Notes under the pieces: generated by a model
Databases searched by the model: none
The model's input: only the letters and a program-made list of their open reading frames with translations
What the model was told of the DNA's origin: nothing
Shown: piece after piece, positions 20,516 to 32,795 of the stretch
How the letters are laid out: each line of letters begins with the position of its first letter
Position numbering within the stretch: the first letter of the stretch is position 1
Made by a program: the position numbers and the translations under genes
Source of the DNA: Euprymna scolopes
Lineage: Eukaryota > Mollusca > Cephalopoda > Sepiida > Sepiolidae
Direction: 5' to 3'
DNA length: 34,952 nucleotides
Assembly: GCA_024364805.1 (NCBI GenBank)
Contig: CM044493.1
Location: forward strand, 41,017,237 to 41,052,188

Positions 20516-20810
20516 TTGAATAACCATCCATCCCCACACAAACCCTTGCCCTCAGTCATCAACGATGTTTTTTATAGGCTGCTAACATAACAAGCTGCGG
20601 TCTGATGACTCTGCACCACCTGGAACTCCATCGTCCCTCTGTAAGAAAAGGCACTCCATACTATTAGGGGCACTTCATCACTATGACGTGCGGAGAAATT
20701 TTCAGTAGGCATGTTTTTGTTATGCTAATACCGTTGGAAGACACCAAGACCATTTAGATTGCATTTTTTCTCCTAAGAAAAGAAAACTTTCTTCCACTTC
20801 GCAACGTCTC

Positions 20811-21095
20811 ATGTTTGGTATTCACGACCAAACCTTAAACGGTTCACATTGTGACGTGGACGCAGGTGAGGAATTGGTTTACGGTTTTCACTACCATGCC
20901 TTTTTGTCGTGGATGTCATCTGATGGTTACTGGACTACAATCAACATCTGTGATTGCCTTAATTTGGCTATGAGAACTTTGGAGACTTTCCCTTTCCTTC
21001 AAAACATCCCGTCTGATTCTCCTACTCAATGCAGGAGGAATTTTTGGGCGCCTACGAGTGGATTTTGCTTGTTCATAATTCTCACTGTTCTTTAA
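20811..21095 (+). CDS. Unrecognised 94-residue open frame, doubtful
   Basis: The frame has a more balanced amino-acid composition than its AT-rich surroundings (about six Cys/His residues in the first half and a hydrophobic C-terminal FCLFIILTVL). I recognise no domain. It has no visible promoter, splice site or polyadenylation signal, although a perfect hairpin follows the stop at 21103. It may be an eroded transposon fragment or chance. Confidence 0.15.
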   Translation: MFGIHDQTLNGSHCDVDAGEELVYGFHYHAFLSWMSSDGYWTTINICDCLNLAMRTLETFPFLQNIPSDSPTQCRRNFWAPTSGFCLFIILTVL

Positions 21096-21102
21096 AAATT
21101 GC

Positions 21103-21125
21103 AAATCACAGTTTTACTGTGATTT
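21103..21125. repeat. Perfect 10-bp stem-loop
   Basis: AAATCACAGT and ACTGTGATTT are exact inverted copies separated by TTT. The hairpin lies 8 bases after the stop of the 20811-21095 frame. It could be the subterminal hairpin of an element or a chance palindrome. Confidence 0.7.
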
Positions 21126-22737
21126 ACCTTAGCTGCGATCGGCCGCTGTGACAAACCTTGTTTATGAAAATCTAGAATTCGAGCGCGCTAAACTCCGGTA
21201 AGTTGACTTGCTTTAGGCATGATGACACCTTTACGCAGGTATTGCTAATTCGTATCTGAACTAAAAACAATTTACACCTATTGTCTTATAATTTTGATCA
21301 AGTATAAAATGCCTCATTTTATAAACATGTAAATTTCTGAATTAAATGTTTGAAATGTAACTTTTTTTAGTAACCTTTTAGGGTATCTTAGTTGTAATCC
21401 TGAGTGGGAGGAGTTTCAAATCTATCCTTAAAAAGGGTTTCTTTTAAAAAATTTTCAAGTGGTCTTAAATTTTTGATCTGGGAAGTATTTAGTAAATTAA
21501 TAATTTTACAAACAATACACCTTAAAACGCTATAGGGGGAACTTTGCCAGGTATAATAATTCTGACTTAGAGTGGACCTGGAAGTAATTAAAACTAGGGG
21601 CTGACTATAAACTCTGAAATTCGAATCACATAACAAGATTCCATTTAAGTTCATGCACAAGACGTTTTTCTTTATGGAAATCGCCCCTAGACAAAAAGGC
21701 GTGATATCACTTGATGACCAAAAGATGATTATCACAAGTACAAGAAATGTCCATTGAAAAGATCAAGGTTATAGTTGGCATGAAAAAAATCGGCAGGAGT
21801 TGGGTTTTACAACTGTGTGGTTCTTTGAATAAAAATATATGCTACTATGAGTTATAAAAACAGCGAATTGACGGAGATCACTATACTAACGAGACAACCG
21901 AGCTAAGAAAATCGAAGTAATGATTTCGAAGACTAAATGTTTCGTTAATTGAGCAGCAAAGAATGTTAGAGGAATTAATTCTGGCATACAGATTTATCAA
22001 CGGAAATATAAAATCTATATTTAGAGGGAGATTAAACCCTAACACCTAATTGTCACTAGCAGACAATGTACTATTGTTGTTTTCGTCTTACCAGAAGAAA
22101 GACGGTATTGGTCGTCCATGTATCTGTTCAGTAAAATAGCTGACCAGAGGTGTTTGTGACTATATTCAGGTTTAAAGTTACACACACACATGCAGGAGGT
22201 ATATAGCTCGAATATCTTATAACTTTCTGTTTGCATGGCATGTTGCACTTTGATTTTTTATTTACTAATAAAAATAATTGATTGATGAATATCGTGGTCG
22301 ATTAGTGAATATCATTGCTTACTTGCAAGCTTTTCTGTTCGCAACACACAAAATATCCGCGTTTTTTCTATCGAAAGACAAGCTTCAGTTTCAAATGGAT
22401 TTTTCATAACTAAACGCAAAAATTTAATAGAACTATTTTATTTTTCTCTAGATACAAGGCTCAATCTTTGGTCCATCTGTCACACTTTTGGTTTGAAATA
22501 GGATTATATGTTGTCAGTCATGCTTAAGGTAGAAATATAATTTATATTGCCTGTGAACCTTCAGTGTGAAATTTTATTTCCGTAGGTCTATCAAAGCAAA
22601 TAAAACACTGGATTATAGTCGATGACAACCCTAAGGTTCCCTTTTAATTAGCTACTACACCGAGGGAAAGTAAAAGGCTCCAATCCTTTCGCATAATTAC
22701 TTTAGTATATAATTCTGAGCGTTTAGCAATCAATTAC
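21126..22737. other. 1.6 kb without recognisable gene
   Basis: Mostly unique AT-rich sequence. The largest frame is a 115-codon minus-strand frame (21388-21735) ending KETLFKDRFETPPTQDYN; I do not recognise it. TTTCTTTATGGAAATCGCCC at about 21667 loosely resembles TTTTCTATGAAAATCGCCC at about 33067, which hints at a dispersed repeat, but the match is short. Confidence 0.4.
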
Positions 22738-22832
22738 AATGTGTTGAGCCTCATGTATGGCTCCGCCTAGGATTGAAACTCGCTAGCCAGGTTTCTTGGC
22801 GAAACTTAAACCATTATACCAAACTAGCAAAA
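22738..22832 (-). mobile_element. tRNA-like SINE head or tRNA pseudogene
   Basis: On the minus strand, TTGGTATAATGGTTTAAG (about 22806-22823) matches a tRNA A box, and AGTTTCAATCCT (about 22769-22780) matches a B box, with about 28 bp between them. A GTTT/AAAC stem with a 7-base loop falls where an anticodon arm would be. The acceptor stem does not pair well, so it is not a working tRNA. Such internal promoters head tRNA-derived SINEs. The SINE body, if any, would extend toward lower coordinates (to about 22640), but I do not recognise a tail. Confidence 0.5.
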
Positions 22833-23909
22833 CTGCCCAGTGATACACAGGCAAAAGTTTTACATATTTCTATTAAAACCTCTATGCTCTATCCATCTTT
22901 ATTCATTAGTATTCCCCCATTCTTAATTCCCCCATCTACCCAACCCCACTTTCTCCTCAGTCCAGCTCAGTCTTCTCTAGCTGAACACACTGGAGACAAT
23001 TCTTCTGTGTGTAATATATTCTTCGAGGAATCGGTGAGTACTTGCTATACAAAATAGTAAATAAAATGACCCCAAACTCGATGAAAGCTACCACAGTTGA
23101 TCCAAAGAGAATGAATAGTATTTTTTCTCAATTTAGATAGTACTTATTCGCGGCAACGCTGATCAACAAAATACAACCTTTGTAGTTTTTCAATGGTTCT
23201 TGTAGTTTTATTTAAACTGGACATAAAAACACATATACACGTAAATAACTTCTCTTGATATAATAGATGAAATTTCCATTACTAACCGCACAGATTAAAC
23301 AAACACATCTTATTTTAGATACGTTTACTTTCTTCTTGTCAGTTAGTCTGTTACGCTTTACGTTTAAAATAGTTGAAATTTCACTCCTAGGTTTTAAATA
23401 TGTTCTTTTGTTTGCTACACGTATACTTTTCGGTCTGTCACAGTTAACTTCTAAATAGAATTGTCATCGCTAAATGCACTGATTAATGGATACATCTTAG
23501 GATCATTTGCTATTGTAATTATGTCAGAACGACTTTTCAGTTTTAAGCTGCCTTTAAATAGATGCAGACAGATTTGATTATGTTCTATGAAGTCAAAGAC
23601 CAACGAGGCCATTTTGACTAATTATGTTATAAACTATTTTGCTTGCTGCTGAAGAAGTCGATTTAAATCCATATATTAAAATTGGTGTAGACTGAAAGTA
23701 ACCTAATTATGTCACCTACTTTCGGTTGATCAAAACGTAAACATATACTCTCTTCAACGGATCTATATAGAATCTCTTTTATTGCCACGAGCTGCCAAAT
23801 ATGGCGTCGTCATAAGTGGTCAACACTTGTGTTCAGAATAAATGACGGAATAAGTTACAAATATTCTTAACGGGTACGCATTGTTACACACATCTATCAC
23901 AAACACCCC

Positions 23910-23911
<2 letters not shown>
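22833..23911. other. Unique AT-rich sequence, nothing recognised
   Basis: Open frames at 22773-23057 and 23267-23458 lack motifs, and the first runs antisense through the tRNA-like unit. ATATGGCGTCGTC at about 23799 weakly resembles a YY1 site. Confidence 0.4.

Positions 23912-23996
<85 letters not shown>
23912..23996. repeat. (TA)n microsatellite
   Basis: About 85 bp of uninterrupted (AT)n ending in ACACATG. All open frames through it are translations of the repeat. Confidence 0.97.
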
Positions 23997-24001
<5 letters not shown>

Positions 24002-24321
24002 GTAGGTGTCTGTGTGTATCAACAGTATCACGTGTACACACCAGTTCTCGTGAGATAACTGAAGTAAAGCAACATTGAGCTTGGTCAGTACCAGATGGGG
24101 GCTCAATTTGGGACTTCCACGCGCTTTAGGTAGAAGGACGTCGACACATGCCTGCAAGAGTTTCCAAAACCATACGGGGATTTACATGCGACTATCTCGA
24201 ACGATTTCTACAAAAAATGAAATATGGATAACATTTCACCGCGTAATATTGTAACCGTTTGGACAGTGATCATAGCGTAGTATCTGTGTTAGCTGTGGCA
24301 AGCAGGGACAAGGGGCAAAAC

Positions 24322-24322
<1 letters not shown>

Positions 24323-24388
<66 letters not shown>
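24323..24388. repeat. (TTA)n microsatellite
   Basis: About 22 TTA units, joined directly to the hairpin at 24388-24426. Confidence 0.97.
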
Positions 24389-24390
<2 letters not shown>

Positions 24391-24426
24391 TGATTCGAGC
24401 GACGGCGGGTCGCTGGATCAATTATT
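24388..24426. repeat. GC-rich hairpin at the end of the (TTA)n tract
   Basis: AATTGATTCGAGCGAC and GTCGCTGGATCAATT form a 15-bp arm with one bulge and one mismatch around a GGCGG loop. The arm extends weakly into the flanking TTA/AAT bases. It stands out in composition from its surroundings. Confidence 0.65.
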
Positions 24427-25540
24427 ATAGTTAGAAAAATAAATGTGAAAATAGAAAATTGATGTAAACATAATTTTGGTGTGCATAAACAAATAACTAG
24501 ATTGGGGGAGATCAGGTGTTTGTCTGAGACACGTAATAAGACGTGACGAAATGTAGATTTAGGGAGATTCTAGGCAGTCGTTAGCTGGACATCAGAGGAA
24601 ACGGACGACTCAAGAGCCGGTCTGCATTACGCGGGAAGCGGCATCGTTTCAGGCAGCCAAGATGTAAGAACGTGTAATCTCTAAAAATGCCGGCCGGATC
24701 TTGAAAAGAAATATTCGTAAATAATTCAGGTATGTGTTGCGTTATTTACATCTGTTAAAAAGAACTTTTTGTCTACAACTGTTTCGATACGTCCACGTCA
24801 ATCGTGTCCTGTTAGAACTGTTGCATAAATGTTAAAATATACACATTAGACGATCAACTAAATGATACAAGGTATATACATACACGCATTTACACGTACA
24901 TAAATATACAGATAAAATATAAAACCCAACTATTCAACGTGTACATCGTTATAGAACGTATTCATACACCTGCCTATATAACAACCGCTCTATCGTTATT
25001 TCCATGTTGAATATTGGATTAAGATTACATCTGTGATTCATTCTTTTTAAAACATTACAAGAACTTCTCTTCCTAAATGACTGTAAAAAAGTGACTTTAT
25101 TTCAGGTGTGACTAATCACAAGCAGAATTTCCATGGACACGGTTTCTTTCTGAGAACTTCTAATCTTTGAAAACATTGTGTGCAATCGCTTCCATGATTG
25201 CTACAACATGATCATATTCAAATCTAATGGCAAACAACATTTGAAATAAGTATCAGAATTCTCAGTCCTTTCAGAAATACTTATATTCAGCTGCTAATCC
25301 ATTAATCTCTCAAATCCTCATTGCGGCTCTAGTGACTCTTAGCCTTAATAAGTTGTGACTCATTAATTTAAAAACATTTATCGTTTGTTCCACGCACAAG
25401 TCCTTTTTTCTGCCATGTGTGAGACTTTCAAAACAAGCAAGTTCACTGATTTGCTGATAGACATAACAACTAAATGGAATCCAACAACTTGCAAACAGAT
25501 GTCGATAGCGAAACTAAAAGACGAAATTACAGAAACGAAA
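24427..25540. other. 1.1 kb without recognisable gene
   Basis: A locally GC-richer block lies at 24590-24700 (CGTTAGCTGGACATCAGAGG onwards), surrounded by AT-rich sequence. No tRNA fold, coding motif or element end was identified. Confidence 0.4.
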
Positions 25541-25692
25541 CAACAAAATAACGAAATAACGAAAGAAAAGGCAAAAAGAAAAAAAAAACGAAAAACGAAA
25601 ACTGGATCTTGTTTGGATTCTTTTAATTTTCATTTTCGTTTTTCGACTTCGGTTTCATTTGAAATGTTTTCGTTTTCTTTTTTTCTTCTTCG
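25541..25692. repeat. Polypurine tract facing a polypyrimidine tract, with perfect 13-bp inverted repeat
   Basis: A purine-rich run of AACGAAA-type repeats (25541-25601) is followed after a ~31-bp spacer by a pyrimidine-rich run (25631-25692). CGAAAAACGAAAA at 25589-25601 and its exact complement TTTTCGTTTTTCG at 25633-25645 can form a stem. The 146-codon plus-strand frame through it (25385-25825) changes from Lys/Glu-rich to Phe/Ser-rich exactly at the hinge, as expected from the composition, so I do not call it a gene. Confidence 0.75.
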
Positions 25693-26260
25693 CCATTTAT
25701 GCAATTATCATACCATCATCTTTTTGTATCAGTATCATGCAATTAGGCTCGAAGCTCATCTGACAATTCTAATGGTCGGAGAGGGAGTACGCGTTGTATT
25801 TCGGCTCTCACTAATTAATGTCTGACCCAAAGATGACTTTACGAACGATGCAGGTGCGAGAGAATTGGGACAGGATTCTAGTTGAAATCGGAAAGTTCCT
25901 CGACTGATCTATAGAGAACAAGCATGATGCCTTCGTAGAGATGGGAATAGATTATAAAAATACAATAAATATTCGGCGATGATCCTCACGGGTAAGTATT
26001 TCTTATTATTTTGAAAAAAAAAAAAGCTTACTTACTATGAAAATTGACCATCTACGCCCGAGACCCGATCAGACATAAGTTAGTAAATTATCACACAAGA
26101 GTTGTTATTCGTGAGATACGTCTATTTCAATCTACGCGTTTGGTATTACACTGCAATTTCAAACTTAAGTTGTACAGCTCTACTGATGCACAACACATTG
26201 TTGAACTTGTCTAAACACAGCTAAACTATTAGTACACACTTTGGTGTGTTAGACAGACGA
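25693..26260. other. Unique sequence, nothing recognised
   Basis: A poly-A run occurs at about 26014-26025. A small hairpin, ACACAC/GTGTGT around TTTG, lies at 26233-26248 just upstream of the transposase relic. It could belong to that element's end, but no matching terminal repeat was found. Confidence 0.35.
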
Positions 26261-26261
26261 A

Positions 26262-26995
26262 ATGTTTTTAGAACTTAAGCGGAAAAGAGCCTCAGATATA
26301 GGTGATTTTACAATTTAAAAAGTTCACTCAATATCTAATGGGTGGAACGATAAAATTGTCGCCCTAGAAAAGACACTGATTCTATTTCGGGTTTATATTT
26401 TGTTGAAGACCATCTACTACTTAGCGAGTTGTGTACAAATCCCAAGAAGGATAGACGCCTTTTATCATGTCCTTAAGTGATACAATATTCAACAAGCGAG
26501 ATCGGAGATGCGCCCGCGTACAACTCATGTTCTCTACTGATCCAATTTATGACAAGCGGACGATTACCAGCAACCTCAAAATGCAAATTTGAACGGTTCA
26601 ACGCTTCAAGGTACGGCTCAACAAAGTTTCGGCCACGGTTATAGTCTTTGGTGTGGTCTCAAATGAGGACCACATCATGCCATCTCACATCTTTGAAGTC
26701 GGCTTAAAAGTAAACACCAAAGTATAACTGAATGTACTGGAGAGTGTGGTGATCCCTTGGCCAATCAAGTGGCCACTGGTAGAATCTGGGTGTAGCAGGA
26801 GCTGATGTCGGCCCACAAATCCAAAGAAACCCAGGTTTGGCTTTAAAAGAAGTGGTACGGCTTTTTATCCTTTCCTTACTGGCTCCCTTCTCCCCCGAAC
26901 CGAACCCGCCGGCGCTTGTGGAATATGCATTCTCCGAGTTTCAGACCTATATCGAGGCGATGTTTGAGGCTGAAGACGGCTACATTGACTAGATG
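26262..26995 (+). pseudogene. Eroded Tc1/mariner-superfamily transposase
   Basis: Pieces of a transposase line up in order. LELKRKRASDI (about 26268-26300) resembles an N-terminal start. FSTDPIYDKRTITSNLKMQ lies at about 26532-26590. TVIVFGVVSNEDHIMPSHIF (about 26636-26697) matches the VMVFGVVS..GH.MPP.IF block of IS630-Tc1-mariner transposases. EVGLKVNTKVYLNVLESVVIPW follows. GRIWV with SAHKSKETQ (about 26775-26833) is the decayed QQD.APAHKS..TQ region, and the PPSSPDLNP block is decayed at about 26880-26905. It ends with EAEDGYID (26970-26993). Much of the N-terminal half is missing, and several frame changes and stops make it non-functional. Terminal repeats were not identified. The subgroup is uncertain (the wording resembles maT-like rather than the 15.1 kb mariner). 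Confidence 0.6.
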
Positions 26996-28054
26996 TCAGA
27001 TCTAGTACATAATAAAGTTACCTGAATTGATTTTGGCAATATTTTTTAAAATAAAGCTGTAACGTTATTATCTGTACGTCTCCGTAAAATTTTAAAGAAG
27101 TTTGCAGAGGTGTACTCCCATTTCCAAGTTTACCTCCAGACGTCATCGAAATGTGCATCCCAGCATTATGCGACGAGTAATATATAACGTTTCCATAGTA
27201 AATGATCGTTCGTGCGTTGCAAGGAAAATATTCTATTCGAGCTTATACTCTTAATTCATGTGGCCAGAAAGAAAACAGATTAGATCTAGAGAAGTTAACC
27301 TTGAGCACTGTGGTATAATAATAAAGTGGAAAATAGTGCATAAATAGAAGATCTTTTCTGTTAGGTACAATAAAAAAAAGTCTGTGCATGCTAGCAACAA
27401 CTGGTAAGGGGTTTAATTCGAACTCGCCGCTTCAGCTGACTCCAACTAGTTTCGCTCTCTTTAATATACGTGGACCGTAGTCATGCCTTATACGCAACAA
27501 CCACAAAATTTGCTACTGCACGAGTAGAAGCAATTCCATCCGCACTCATCGATAAACTAGTTAAGTAGCCCAGAGAAAAGCACAACTATTTGACAAAGGA
27601 AATTCATAGCTGCTCAAGTTAGTTGAAAATCATAACCTATATGCAGGTTTAACCTGCTGCATATAAAAATAACCATCGGGTAAAACATAAGAATGATCAA
27701 TAATAGCACAACGAGAAACGCCCTTGACTCATTAAAAGACACTTTAATGTCGTAACTGAAGATTCTGACTACAACAAAATACTAATAGAAACCCTCCCAA
27801 TAAATGTCAGGGCAATATCTATTAGGTGAGTTTCTACCAGTATTTTTTTATTTTGGATTTGTAAGCTATTCTTGAGACTTCAAAGATGTAAAAGACCAAT
27901 CGCGGCCATTTTTTATTCTCACGTAACGCTCGACACTACTTCTCTTTCGAACCGAATAAACGTTTTATAATAAGAAACATCACTAAGAACTTCTTCACTT
28001 AGGTAGAAAGGTAACTTGTCTTTCTTTTGATGGCATTTATTTCTAATGGATGGA
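26996..28054. other. 1.06 kb without recognisable gene
   Basis: Unique AT-rich sequence. A small imperfect palindrome, TATATGCAGGT to ACCTGCTGCATATA, lies at 27638-27665. No element ends are recognised. Confidence 0.4.
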
Positions 28055-28692
28055 TCATTCCACCTCTGCAGTATGTATTTTGCTGTTGATGTAATCCTTT
28101 ATATGTATAAGAGCCAAGTACGTACTGCCATAGAGAAGTGTTTCCACATTTGTGCAGGAGCTGCTGCGCGCGCTTTATCCTGCCTAGATAGAATTAAAAA
28201 CCGGCTTTGAAACCTAGTAAACGATGCACTTTTTCCTTCTCCGCAGCAACTTTCCCAGAGATGAGACGTTGCAAATCTGTCTCTGCTCTATCGTTATCTT
28301 CGGAGCAAGTGCTCGTCTGAGCTGCAATCTTTCTAAAACGTCCACAATAATCTTTGCCAAACTTTCACAAAGAACACTCAGCTAGGTACAACCATTATCA
28401 ACAGTTGCCCCACTGTCTATCTGTGCCTAAATCTAAACACAGATTCCACGAACAGAGCTTCTTTCCCAGAACTTCTGTGGAACACTGTGCTAATGACCTT
28501 CTTCCCGGCCGACTACAGTATGGTAGCCTTCAAGTCTGATGTAAACAAGTTCTTGTTGAACTGTCCATATAAATAATAAAATTCTACCAAATTTACACCA
28601 TTAACGATTACGAGACTGCCACCTTACATTCATTAACCCTTATCCTCTAGTGGCTTCGCAGCCCTTATAAGATGTGACTCGTTTGTAAAAAC
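28055..28692 (+). mobile_element. LINE copy 3, 5'-truncated and diverged
   Basis: It aligns with copy 1 from about 5940 to its 3' end. Shared blocks include AAGAGCCAAGTACGT (copy 1 has AAATCCAAGTACGT), GCAGGAGCTGCT, GAGACGTTGC, CTGTGCCTAAATC, CACAGATTCCACGAACAGAG and AACCCTTATCC, ending near TTTGTAAAAAC (about 28691). The translated block VPKSKHRFHEQSFFPRT lies within 28354-28539. By eye it is the most diverged of the four 3' ends. The coding region is shifted in several places. Confidence 0.85.
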
Positions 28693-30341
<1,649 letters not shown>

Positions 30342-30857
30342 CGAGTGATGGGTCAAAAGTAATACCTCCTATTTTTATTCTATTCAAGTGGATCAGAAGG
30401 AATTGCAAATTTCATTACTATTATATTATTATTATGCAGTCATAATCTTAAAGTTTGATCTCTCTGTTACAGATATTGCCACTGAGAATCTAAGAAGGCA
30501 GACCATGTCATAGACATAACTTAGAAGCAGGGATGCGTCATTGAAATTCTGGCAAAATTGCATTTAAAATGGCGGTGACTATGTAAAACAATAAATTGTG
30601 AAATCCAAAAAAGATCACGTATTTTTTAGTTAAAAATAAGGAACTTTACTTTTGGAATAACACTTGTATGACAAAGCGTGCTCCGAACGCACATGCACAG
30701 CCATAGTTGATCGCTTACAAAATTGCATTGGAGAATAATATAAAAAAACCCGGAGCACAAAAGGTCGCTCGTTTTAATGTTATCAATCTCGTCATCGTAG
30801 CCTTTCTTTTTTTATCATTAAAAAATATAGGAGGCTTTACTTTTGGAAAAACCTTCG
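30342..30857. mobile_element. Cluster of mariner-like terminal repeats (MITE or eroded elements)
   Basis: A left end at 30342 (CGAGTGATGGGTCAAAAGTA, flanked by TA) faces two right-type ends. Read on the minus strand, one is ATTCCAAAAGTAAAGTTCC (about 30638-30656) and the other is TTTCCAAAAGTAAAGCCTCC (about 30828-30848, element end near 30857). All three share CAAAAGTAA followed by a CCTCCTAT-like block. The outer pair would enclose about 516 bp. No mariner coding is convincingly readable inside. The two right ends suggest either nested insertion or a tandem duplication. Boundaries are tentative. Confidence 0.5.
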
Positions 30858-31350
30858 TTGTTAGGATAAGTGGAAAATCTTTTCGCAGTTAATCATTTAA
30901 CTCACATTAAGACTTCAAGTGACGACACGTATCAGTGTTCAGAGGAAACGCCAAACGGAAAATTGAGAGAAAAATATAGTCGCTATTTTTTATAAACAAA
31001 GAGAACAGAGTAAACATAATTTCCTTTTAAACATAACATAAACATGCCCCTTTAATTAAGAAAAGGTGTGTTTGTAAACTTGAGTTATTGTTCTTCCTTT
31101 ACTAGTCTTTTTCTAGACTTGTTCATGTAGCGAATAAGTTATATTTTGACGTGCACGATAAAATTTGGTATAACACAAAAAGCATTAAAACTCGAACTTT
31201 TTCTGCTAAAACATGAGTTAAGTAAAAAAAAAATTGATGTTATGCCGTAACATTTTAATCTAAATAGTTTATGTGACTGGAATAGAAATTAATCCCGAAT
31301 AAAATACATATATTTAGAGCAATGTTCATCCTATTAAAGTGGCGTCTGGG
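30858..31350. other. Unique AT-rich sequence, nothing recognised
   Basis: Short poly-A runs only. Confidence 0.4.
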
Positions 31351-31578
31351 TTTTTTTGTTTGTTTTTTGTTTCTTACAAGGTGGTCACCACTTATCAAGG
31401 CCCGGAAGTCACTCAGGGATAAGGGTTATTGTAAGTACAGTACGTTAGTGTGGATATTTAAAGAGTCTACTTGAGGGGCGGTTCATCAGGAATTTGTTTA
31501 CGTTGGATTTGAAGACATCCAAGTTATAGTCCGGAGGGAAGCAGGCAGACGGAACAGAGTTCCACAGGGGTGCATTTC
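31349..31578 (-). mobile_element. LINE copy 4, short 3' fragment with A-rich tail
   Basis: The minus strand reads WNSVPSACFPPDYNLDVFKS and VNKFLMNRP (within 31445-31657), then a stop region and the shared 3' block with AACCCTTATCC and GGGCCTTGATAAGTGGTGAC. It ends at CTTGTAAG (about 31372) followed by an AAACAAAAAACAAAC-type tail down to about 31349. Homology to copy 1 begins at about its position 6340, so only about 210 bp was inserted. The coding part that remains reads through without a break, unlike copies 2 and 3. Confidence 0.88.
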
Positions 31579-31991
31579 TGTTATTGTTATAATAGAGAGA
31601 GCGAGAAATGTAAAAAAAAAAAAGAATTAAAAAAATTAAGTTAAACAGAAAATTCAATTTTATTGATTTGTATTTGAACTGAAATTCGTTTTCGTTTCAG
31701 ACTGTATATTTATAATTTTTCAGGAAAAAAAATTGAGCTGTTATTATGTGGTCGGAAATATCTCGTAAATACAAGCACGTGCTTGACAATGAATCTATTT
31801 GTGAAAACATTCCTTCGCATTTTTGTTGAGATCAAAGTGTAGTGTCTGTTGTACACATTCTAACCCCATTTGACGTTTTTGTAATGATGGGACTTTCCAT
31901 GTAAATTATCTCCCTTGAACATGAAACTCTAAATACTTTTTCAAACACTAACATTTATTTAGGAAAAGGCTTAAATTAATTTTATTAACAA
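31579..31991. other. AT-rich sequence, nothing recognised
   Basis: Unique sequence between LINE copy 4 and the Helitron. Confidence 0.4.
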
Positions 31992-32795
31992 CTAGACTAC
32001 CCGTGACCCGTTGGGCCTGTAGCTATGGAATTAATGTATGAACGTGACACTTGTGACGTAAAGAAAATAGTTTTTTTTTGTGATATAACAGACACATTTT
32101 TATGAAAGTATATTAAAATGACAAGAGAATATAAATAGATATATATGAGTCGTTCTGTTTATAATTGTTTATTTTTGGGAAAACAAACTTACAGCCATTG
32201 ATCTATAAGTGGTTTGCCATACTTATAGGTAAATGTGCACTATTCAAATTTTGATATATCGTTTAATTTAAACGGGGGAAAACAATTGGCAAACTGAAAA
32301 CGCACATGTTGTAAAATGTTCTTATGGTTGTCAAAGGTTAAAGTAGATTTACTTATAAGAAAATTGCGTTAAAATAACTTAAACGTAATACGGAAATGAA
32401 CGATGTAAAAAAAATGCAGAAAGTATTAACAATTGCTTATTTAGATAATTTAAACGCGAAAAAAAAACAATTGGGGTGCTGAAAACGTACACAGTAAAAC
32501 AATACGTTGTCAACGGGTCAAAGTTGATTTATTTGTAAGAAAATTGCGACAGTATAGTTGTAATAAAAAATAGTTGCAAAACATCCTCACCCTTCCCATG
32601 TTAAATAATAATTTCTAAATAATAACGTTAATATTTCAGTGCGCAGGTAAAAATCTGCAAAAGAAGCGATTTGTTTTTATTTATTTACGATGTAATGGGT
32701 TACTGTTTATGTGCGCATGCGCAACCGGATGTCGTAAACCGGAAAGTGGGTTACATCACTCGTTAAAGGTCATTTGAGTTTTATAATTATATAGA
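31992..32795 (-). mobile_element. Non-autonomous Helitron with both ends intact, 804 bp
   Basis: Read on the minus strand, the element starts A|TCTATATAATTATAAAAC (TC at 32795-32794). It ends with a hairpin GGCCC-AAC-GGGTC (32017-32005), a 9-base spacer and CTAG (31995-31992), followed by T. These are the family's rules: TC start, short hairpin 8-12 bases before CTRR, and insertion between A and T without duplication. There is no Rep/helicase coding, so it would be moved by proteins supplied elsewhere. The interior carries a two-unit repeat. Its first six bases (TCTATA) equal those of the 10.4 kb element, so the two may share a Helitron lineage. Confidence 0.85.
32260..32550 (+). repeat. Two-unit repeat inside the Helitron, ~192 bp period
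   Basis: AATTTAAACG begins at 32265 and 32457. Both are followed by an A-rich run, ACAATTGG, CTGAAAACG, a GTTGTCAA block, GGTTAAAGTAGATTTACTTA in the first unit and GGTCAAAGTTGATTTATTTG in the second, then TAAGAAAATTGCG. The units are clearly diverged. Confidence 0.7.

Noticed and set aside
21388-21735. 115-residue minus-strand frame ending KETLFKDRFETPPTQDYN
   Set aside because: I find no recognisable domain; a decayed element is possible but cannot be supported.
25385-25825. 146-residue plus-strand frame with a basic coiled-coil-like half
   Set aside because: Composition follows the purine and pyrimidine tracts exactly; no conserved motif.
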